Source of the DNA: Lachnospiraceae bacterium
Lineage (GTDB): Bacteria > Bacillota > Clostridia > Lachnospirales > Lachnospiraceae
Direction of reading: 5' to 3'
DNA length: 14,061 bases
Assembly (NCBI GenBank): GCA_009774585.1
Contig: VSOA01000071.1
Location: 1-14,061, forward strand
Shown here: positions 9,166 to 14,061 of the stretch, piece by piece
Layout: every line of letters starts with the position of its first letter
How positions within the stretch are numbered: position 1 is the first letter of the stretch
The notes under the pieces: generated by a model
Database searches by the model: none
Seen by the model: the letters and a program-made list of their open reading frames with translations, nothing else
What the model was told of the DNA's origin: nothing
Program-made: the position numbers and the translations under genes

Positions 9166-11142
9166 TCAGATCATTCCTTCTTTAATCACATTCTGATCCC
9201 GCATCACTTTCTCAACCACAGTTCCTTTGATCACATGCAGAATCGGTTTCTTTAATACATTGAGCGGTCCCGGAAGTTCAATCTCTAACGGAGATTTGCC
9301 GTCCATCAGTTTCACGCTGCTGCTCAATAATTCGCGAATGTCATATACGCTGCCCCACACTTCCGGTACGCCTCTGTCTACTCCAAGCAGTCCGTATACC
9401 GCCTCCATTGCCGTTCTGACAGAGTACTCCGTAGTAAATACAGTATCTCTGGGAGTCTCGGCAAACTGACCTAAGAAGGCAAAGTTTACACAACCATCCG
9501 GAATAACATCAGGACGGTCGCCTTTTGTTCTTGGCATAAAGAACGCGGTAATATACGGCATCATCGTAGGTACGCACACTGCGCTGCTTTCCGCCAGTTC
9601 ATCAATCTGCTCTTCAGGCACTCCTAAATGATAAAGCCATTCCTGCGTAATCTCTTTACCGGTACACTCTTTCATCGGTTTCTTAACATAATCGCCGGGC
9701 ACATCGGTAAACAATCCATAAACCCATACACATACTTTATCTTTATCCTGATCCTTAAATTGTCCCTGTCTGTTAATGGTCCAGCTCATCAGCCATGAAG
9801 AATCCTGACAACTTACAATACCTCCTGTCACGACCTTACCGCTCTTCGGATCACGTTTGCAAATATCGGTAATATAAGGAATAATTTTGTCATCCAGTGT
9901 CGTAATCGTCGCAGACTCCCAATTGGTCTTAGCGATATCAGAACAGAATTTCTCCGGATGACCAAATGCTGCATCCTGCGCCGCTATGTTCTTCCACAAA
10001 CTCCAACATCCGCTTGTACGGACTTCCGCATCTCCGTTAGGCGCATGGTTTTGATCCCCGTAAATGGTTCCCTCTGTGCAGCTTCCGTTGGTAACGAACA
10101 CAAGGTCGTTCTCTGTGAGCACAATTCCCTTTTCCACACCTTTTACCTTACATTCAATGGCTTTTGCTACCTTCTTGTCTTCCTCAATATCAAAGATAAC
10201 ATTTGTCACTTCCGTATTGAATTGGAAATCCACGCCTGCTTCTTCCAAATACTTCTGCATTGGCAGAATCAAGGAATCATACTGGTTATACTTCGTAAAC
10301 TTCAAAGCGCTGAAATCCGGAAGTCCTGCAATATGATGGATAAATCTCTGGAAATACAGCTTCATTTCAAGTGCACTGTGCCAGTTCTCAAAAGCAAACA
10401 TTGTTCTCCAATAAAGCCAGAATGTCGAATCAAATACTTCCTCGTCAAATACGTCTTCTATCGTCTTATCATAGAGATCTTCATCCTTCGTCATAAACAG
10501 CTTCATAATCTCCATACAACCCTTCTGACTTAGATTAAATTTACCGTCCGTATGCGCATCCTCGCCGCGGTTTACAGTTGCACGACACAGTGAATAGTTC
10601 GGATCCTCTTTATTTAACCAGTAATATTCATCCAGTACAGATACGCCGGGCGTCTCGATGGAAGGAATACTGCGGAATAAATCCCACAAACATTCAAAGT
10701 GGTTCTCCATCTCGCGTCCGCCCCTCATAACATATCCTCTTGTCGGATCGTTGATACCGTCGCAGGCCCCTCCGGCAATATCCATTGCTTCCAAGATATG
10801 AATATGATTACCGGGCATCTGTCCATCTCGTACCAAGAAACAAGCCGCCGCCAGCGATGCAAGACCGCTTCCCACGATATAAGCATTTTTGTCATCAACG
10901 CCCTCCGGCTTGCGAGGTCTTGCAAAAGCTTCATAGTTTCCGTTTGTATAGTAAATCCCCTTACTGTTTTTGTCATATCTCCCCAATTCCGTGTTGCGGT
11001 ATTGAAAGTCGGAAGCTTCTTTCTTCTGTGTCGCATGACCGCCTGTTGCATCCTTTTTATGATTCTTGGCTGCATAAGCTGCTACTCCGGCTCCTGCCGC
11101 CACTGCTGCTACTCCGAGTCCGATTCCTTTTTTATTTGCCAT
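9166..11142 (-). CDS. ohyA: Oleate hydratase (10-hydroxystearate-forming, FAD-dependent)
   Basis: Adds water across the cis-9 double bond of oleate and related unsaturated fatty acids, giving 10-hydroxy fatty acids; family formerly called 67-kDa myosin-cross-reactive antigen. The core begins at IYYTNGNYEAFARP (residue 63). Seen: dinucleotide motif VGSGLASLAAA at 90-100, ribose-binding-type Glu118 after HIHIL, RGGREMENHFECLWDL at 140-155, and KLYFQRFIHH at 261-270. With a 62-residue offset to S. aureus OhyA, catalytic Glu82 and Tyr201 fall on Glu144 and Tyr263. The C-terminal end is amphipathic and basic, as in the membrane-touching tail of OhyA. The ATG at 11142 (658 residues) is preferred to an in-frame GTG at 11154, since the site AAAGGTGG (11151-11158) overlaps that GTG and lies eight bases before the ATG. 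A hydrophobic Gly/Ala-rich segment at 6-25 is an unusual N-terminal addition. A promoter covered by a palindrome precedes it; a TetR gene lies just upstream. Confidence 0.95.
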   Translation of the reverse strand: MANKKGIGLGVAAVAAGAGVAAYAAKNHKKDATGGHATQKKEASDFQYRNTELGRYDKNSKGIYYTNGNYEAFARPRKPEGVDDKNAYIVGSGLASLAAACFLVRDGQMPGNHIHILEAMDIAGGACDGINDPTRGYVMRGGREMENHFECLWDLFRSIPSIETPGVSVLDEYYWLNKEDPNYSLCRATVNRGEDAHTDGKFNLSQKGCMEIMKLFMTKDEDLYDKTIEDVFDEEVFDSTFWLYWRTMFAFENWHSALEMKLYFQRFIHHIAGLPDFSALKFTKYNQYDSLILPMQKYLEEAGVDFQFNTEVTNVIFDIEEDKKVAKAIECKVKGVEKGIVLTENDLVFVTNGSCTEGTIYGDQNHAPNGDAEVRTSGCWSLWKNIAAQDAAFGHPEKFCSDIAKTNWESATITTLDDKIIPYITDICKRDPKSGKVVTGGIVSCQDSSWLMSWTINRQGQFKDQDKDKVCVWVYGLFTDVPGDYVKKPMKECTGKEITQEWLYHLGVPEEQIDELAESSAVCVPTMMPYITAFFMPRTKGDRPDVIPDGCVNFAFLGQFAETPRDTVFTTEYSVRTAMEAVYGLLGVDRGVPEVWGSVYDIRELLSSSVKLMDGKSPLEIELPGPLNVLKKPILHVIKGTVVEKVMRDQNVIKEGMI

Positions 11143-11150
11143 TGTTACAT

Positions 11151-11158
11151 CCACCTTT
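11151..11158 (-). promoter_or_regulatory. Ribosome binding site deciding the ohyA start
   Basis: AAAGGTGG on the minus strand, eight bases before the ATG at 11142. It covers the alternative GTG at 11154, so the longer reading is unlikely. Confidence 0.75.
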
Positions 11159-11173
11159 CTTGTAATGAATTGT

Positions 11174-11196
11174 TATGGGCATATTGTATGCCCATA
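11174..11196. promoter_or_regulatory. Palindromic operator candidate over the ohyA promoter
   Basis: A perfect inverted repeat with 10-base arms, TATGGGCATA (11174-11183) and TATGCCCATA (11187-11196), separated by three bases. Length and symmetry fit a TetR-family operator. On the minus strand it contains the whole predicted -10 box of ohyA, so a bound protein would block RNA polymerase. The TetR-like gene whose stop lies about 115 bases away is the obvious candidate binder (inference). No second good copy was found in this window. Confidence 0.65.
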
Positions 11197-11211
11197 CTTT
11201 CAACATTCCAA
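11183..11211 (-). promoter_or_regulatory. Predicted sigma-A promoter of ohyA
   Basis: Minus-strand -35 box TTGGAA (11211-11206, four of six consensus bases), a 17-base spacer, and -10 box TACAAT (11188-11183, five of six). The predicted start of transcription near 11176 gives a leader of about 34 bases. The -35 box begins five bases beyond the terminator hairpin of the upstream regulator gene. Confidence 0.6.
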
Positions 11212-11215
11212 TTTA

Positions 11216-11260
11216 CAAAACAGGCGGAATGATAAAAAACTTATCATTCCGCCTGTTTTG
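11216..11260 (-). terminator. Perfect 20-bp hairpin terminator after the TetR gene
   Basis: Arms 11216-11235 and 11241-11260 are exactly complementary over 20 bases around a five-base loop. The stem has a GC-rich middle (CAGGCGG / CCGCCTG) and ends in AAAA/TTTT, so both strands carry a T run at the 3' foot: the form of a bidirectional intrinsic terminator. It lies about 50 bases after the TetR-like stop and five bases before the ohyA -35 box, so it should isolate ohyA from upstream transcription. Confidence 0.8.
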
Positions 11261-11311
11261 AATAAAAAAGTAAAAGTCTGATTAAGATGACTGCCTCACA
11301 TACCCGGCAAA

Positions 11312-11881
11312 CTATGATACACTTTGTATATCTTTAAAATTATGTATGGAATTTGTAATACTGCCGCGCAGCGTAGTACTCATCATCTCCACGATTTTGC
11401 CGTAATCATCCTTCATTCCGCGCTCAATCCAATCGAGCATGACTCCGACAAAACCGTATTTATAGAAATCGGCTATAAAGGTTTTATCTTCCTGCGGAAG
11501 ATCAATATCCCTGCATTTCTCTTCCACTACGTCAGCAATTAATTGATACGTGAGTTTATGCAGATAGTTCTCGACTTTTCCTCTGTCAATTGAGCGATAT
11601 ATATTCAAGATAAAAGACTTATTCTCTAAAACAGCTTCAAAAACCTGATAGATTCCTTCCTGCCATGTTTCGTAAGTTCTCTTACCCTGCAGCGCCTGTC
11701 TGCCATCCTCAACACAGCACCACTCGACCAAATCATAAATATCTTTAAAATGATAATAAAATGACATACGACTGATGCCACAGTCCGTAGTTAAATCATT
11801 AATTGTTATTTTATCTAACGTTTTATCTGCCAAAAGCTTCTTAAGCGATGCCTCTAATGCCTTTTTTGTAGTGTTGGGCAC
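11312..11881 (-). CDS. TetR/AcrR-family transcriptional regulator (DhaS-like)
   Basis: DNA-binding regulator of 189 residues, the usual length for TetR proteins. The N-terminal helix-turn-helix is clear at about 25-52 (ITINDLTTDCGISRMSFYYHF followed by KDIYDLV). The C-terminal half, with the FYKYGFVGVMLDWIERGMKDD stretch at 139-159, resembles the DhaS-type ligand domain (TetR_C_8). It starts at GTG: GGAGG (11889-11893) is seven bases upstream, and no ATG is as well placed. It begins 21 bases after the hybrid kinase stop and may be co-transcribed with it, and it ends before a strong hairpin. Best-guess target is the palindrome at the ohyA promoter, with a fatty acid or acyl-CoA as ligand, as for FarR and other TetR lipid regulators; this is inference. 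Control of the exporter operon is possible, but no matching site is seen there. Confidence 0.88.
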   Translation of the reverse strand: MPNTTKKALEASLKKLLADKTLDKITINDLTTDCGISRMSFYYHFKDIYDLVEWCCVEDGRQALQGKRTYETWQEGIYQVFEAVLENKSFILNIYRSIDRGKVENYLHKLTYQLIADVVEEKCRDIDLPQEDKTFIADFYKYGFVGVMLDWIERGMKDDYGKIVEMMSTTLRGSITNSIHNFKDIQSVS

Positions 11882-11902
11882 TCCGACCCCTCCGTTTATC
11901 TT

Positions 11903-14026
11903 TTATACAACACTAAAATACTTTCTCAGTAAGAAAAGCACTTCTTCCAGATTAATAGGTTTCGCCGTATGTGCATTCATTCCGCAATCCAGACATTTCT
12001 GAACATCCTCTGAAAATGCATCGGCGGTCATAGCAATAATCGGAACCGATTGTGCGTCTGCGCGCTCCAAAGCCCGGATTGCCGTTGTCGCCTCGTGACC
12101 GTTCATGACGGGCATACGCACATCCATAAGAATTGCGTCATAATAACCCTGCTCCGACTGTGCAAACATATCAACGCAAATCTGACCGTTCTCCGCCCAC
12201 TCAAGTTTCATACCGGCATCAGACAGAAGTTCATTCAATACTTCCCAGTTGAGATCGTTATCCTCAGCGACCAATATCCGCCGCCCGGACAAATCCATAT
12301 GCTGCTTATCCTGCTCTTCCGCAGATTCCTCAACTCCCATATATTTCTGTAGTCCATAATACAGAGTTGACTTAAACAGTGGCTTGGAAATAAATCCATC
12401 TACTCCGGCCTCTCTTGCCTCTGCTTCAAATTCACTCCAATCATATGCAGAAATCAGAAGAATCGGCACGTTATGTCCTAGGCTTCTGCGGATTTCTCTG
12501 GCAACCTGAATACCGTTCATTCCGGGAAGCTTCCAATCCAGCAAGATAATCTGATAATCGTCCTCTTTCTTGTGATGCTGCTCTACAAGAGCAATAGCCT
12601 TCTCTCCGCTAAGCGTCCAATCCGCGGTCACGCCAATATCCTTCAATGCCTCCACAGTCGTCTTGCACAGCATTTCATCATCGTCTACCACCAGCATCTT
12701 CCAAGCCGGAAGAATCATATCCATTTCTTCTATTTCCGCTTTCTCAAGGTCAAGAATCAGATTGAACTTTGTGCCCTGTCCAAGTTTACTTTCAACCTGA
12801 ATTGTACCTTCCATAGCATCCACCATGTACTTGGTAATCGCCATGCCCAGCCCGGCGCCTTCTGTTTTATGTACTCTCTTATTGTCTGCGCGTGAATAGG
12901 AATCAAATATTTTTTGCTGGAATTCCTCATCCATACCGATTCCGTTATCCTCAACTTTTATATGGACTCTTATATAATTGTCGCCCTTTGGCGATACCTC
13001 CTCATACAGCGAAAGTGAGATGGAGCCACCCTCTTGTGTATACTTAACGGCATTCGATAAAAGGTTCAACAAAACTTGATTTAAACGTACACTGTCACAA
13101 TAAACACTTTCTACCTCTATATTGTCTACATGCACGTTAAAAGATTGATTCTTGCCGTGAACCTGCGACTGTACTATACCCACAATTCCTTCTACCACTT
13201 CCGGAAGAGAAATTTGATCCATGCTGAGCGTCATTTTACCGCTCTCAATCTTTGACATGTCCAATACATCATTAATCAAACCGAGCAAGTGTCTTCCCGA
13301 TAACGATATTTTCTTCAGGCAATTCTGCACTTGTTCTTTATCATCAATATGCGCCGTCGCAATGGCGGTCATGCCGACAATTGCATTCATAGGCGTCCTG
13401 ATGTCATGACTCATATTGGAGAGAAACTCGCTCTTCGCCTTCGTCGCCTGTAATGCAATCTGACGGGATTCCTCCACCTCTTGTAGCTGCAATCGCATCA
13501 ATTGGAAATATCTGAAAAAGATTAGCAGTAATAGTGTCGCTATAACAGCAAATGACACAAACGTCGCGATTAATCTCTGCTGGCTCAGACTATTAACCGT
13601 TTCATTCAAAACTCCGTATGGCAGTGCCGTAACCAGATACCATTCTGAATTTGCTAAAGCAGTACTGTACACCTGCTGCCTGTTTCCGTCAAACTGAAGA
13701 ACATCCGAATAGTTCTCCCCTGCTTCCATGGAAGCCGCCAGATTCGTAATAAACTCCTCCGCTTCCTCCATTTTGTCATCGTCCTGCTTCTCCCGGACAA
13801 CACTGAAGTAATCCGAATATGCTACTTTTGAATCCTGTATGACAAAAGTACCGTCCTTACGAATAATATGGGAATGCACCAGCGCATCGTCTTTGTCCAT
13901 AGAAAGCATAGCGGTAATATAATCTGCCGGCATAGCCGCAATCATAGCCATGCACTTGCTTCCGTCATTCATGGGATAATCGGCTTCCACACCAAACAGT
14001 ACTATATTACTGTCACTTATAAACAT
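11903..14026 (-). CDS. Hybrid sensor histidine kinase with two receiver domains (5' end broken or incomplete)
   Basis: Membrane sensor kinase; 707 residues are readable. Order: the distal part of an extracellular Cache-like sensor domain (1-145, motifs FGVEADYP and SHIIRKDGTFVI), transmembrane helix about 151-173, HisKA with H-box SHDIRTP (His207), HATPase with N-box LLSNAVKYT (Asn325), DNGIGM (360-365) and GAGLGMAI (390-397), receiver 1 (Asp448-450, phospho-acceptor Asp497, Lys548), receiver 2 (EDN 588-590, Asp635, Lys689). All catalytic residues are intact. No HPt or output domain follows. The first transmembrane helix and proximal sensor region expected for this family are absent. The ATG at 14026 has no spaced ribosome site (GGAG touches it) and an in-frame TGA lies two codons upstream, while a neighbouring frame reads plausibly up to this point: a frameshift is likely (see findings). 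The TetR gene follows after 21 bases. Confidence 0.85.
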   Translation of the reverse strand: MFISDSNIVLFGVEADYPMNDGSKCMAMIAAMPADYITAMLSMDKDDALVHSHIIRKDGTFVIQDSKVAYSDYFSVVREKQDDDKMEEAEEFITNLAASMEAGENYSDVLQFDGNRQQVYSTALANSEWYLVTALPYGVLNETVNSLSQQRLIATFVSFAVIATLLLLIFFRYFQLMRLQLQEVEESRQIALQATKAKSEFLSNMSHDIRTPMNAIVGMTAIATAHIDDKEQVQNCLKKISLSGRHLLGLINDVLDMSKIESGKMTLSMDQISLPEVVEGIVGIVQSQVHGKNQSFNVHVDNIEVESVYCDSVRLNQVLLNLLSNAVKYTQEGGSISLSLYEEVSPKGDNYIRVHIKVEDNGIGMDEEFQQKIFDSYSRADNKRVHKTEGAGLGMAITKYMVDAMEGTIQVESKLGQGTKFNLILDLEKAEIEEMDMILPAWKMLVVDDDEMLCKTTVEALKDIGVTADWTLSGEKAIALVEQHHKKEDDYQIILLDWKLPGMNGIQVAREIRRSLGHNVPILLISAYDWSEFEAEAREAGVDGFISKPLFKSTLYYGLQKYMGVEESAEEQDKQHMDLSGRRILVAEDNDLNWEVLNELLSDAGMKLEWAENGQICVDMFAQSEQGYYDAILMDVRMPVMNGHEATTAIRALERADAQSVPIIAMTADAFSEDVQKCLDCGMNAHTAKPINLEEVLFLLRKYFSVV

Positions 14027-14060
14027 CTCCGATCACACTAGAATAAGGCGAATCTCGGAA
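14013..14060 (-). other. Probable upstream piece of the hybrid kinase in another frame
   Basis: On the minus strand the frame starting at 14060 reads FRDSPYSSVIGDVYK and then meets TGA at 14015-14013, exactly where the kinase frame takes over with SDSNIVLFGV. Removing one base in TATAAG would join both into one reading frame (GDVYSDSNIVLFG). This fits a kinase gene that continues beyond the right edge and carries a one-base frameshift, or a sequencing error. Only 15 codons are visible, so it is tentative. Confidence 0.45.
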
Positions 14061-14061
14061 G

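Noticed and set aside
9958..10533. Open frame of 191 codons on the plus strand inside ohyA
   Set aside because: Antisense to a conserved enzyme gene whose catalytic residues are intact; composition is unlike a real protein.
11152..11154. GTG as a start for oleate hydratase, four codons longer
   Set aside because: It lies inside the ribosome binding site that serves the ATG at 11142.

Overview
The window looks like a chromosomal segment from an anaerobic, low-to-mid GC Firmicute, most likely a Clostridia member close to Lachnospiraceae. That placement is an inference from protein style: GLUG-repeat surface protein, DhaS-like TetR regulator, Cache-type hybrid kinase with two receivers, strong GGAGG ribosome sites. 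No rRNA, tRNA, CRISPR array, insertion sequence or phage gene was seen. Coding density is high; the longest gene-free stretch is about 170 bases (11143-11311).

Layout. (1) 1-2127, plus strand: the 3' part of a proton-translocating membrane subunit of the NuoL/MrpD/HyfB superfamily, running in from beyond the left edge. (2) A stem-loop at 2158-2201 separates it from everything else, which lies on the minus strand. (3) Reading leftwards from the right edge: a hybrid sensor histidine kinase with two receiver domains (14026-11903, 5' end apparently broken by a frameshift at the window edge), a TetR/DhaS-like regulator 21 bases downstream (11881-11312), a perfect 20-bp hairpin terminator, oleate hydratase ohyA (11142-9166), a ferritin-like di-iron protein (9052-8510), then an MMPL/RND exporter (8366-5862) overlapping by 8 bases a 1217-residue membrane-anchored GLUG-repeat protein (5869-2216).

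How it may work together (inference). Oleate hydratase hydrates unsaturated fatty acids to hydroxy fatty acids, and MMPL transporters of Gram-positives can export lipids or antimicrobial fatty acids (S. aureus FarE, controlled by the TetR protein FarR). A TetR gene beside ohyA, a 23-bp near-ideal palindrome lying over the predicted ohyA -10 box, and the translationally coupled exporter/surface-protein pair suggest a fatty-acid stress or modification locus: sense, hydrate, export. ohyA and the ferritin-like gene may share a transcript; the exporter pair has its own strong predicted promoter at 8397-8425.

The most distinctive protein features are the GLUG solenoid split by a helical insertion of about 430 residues, a bactofilin-like repeat tail on the exporter, an N-terminal hydrophobic extension on oleate hydratase, and a C-x-C-C-x-x-C cluster in the ferritin-like protein.
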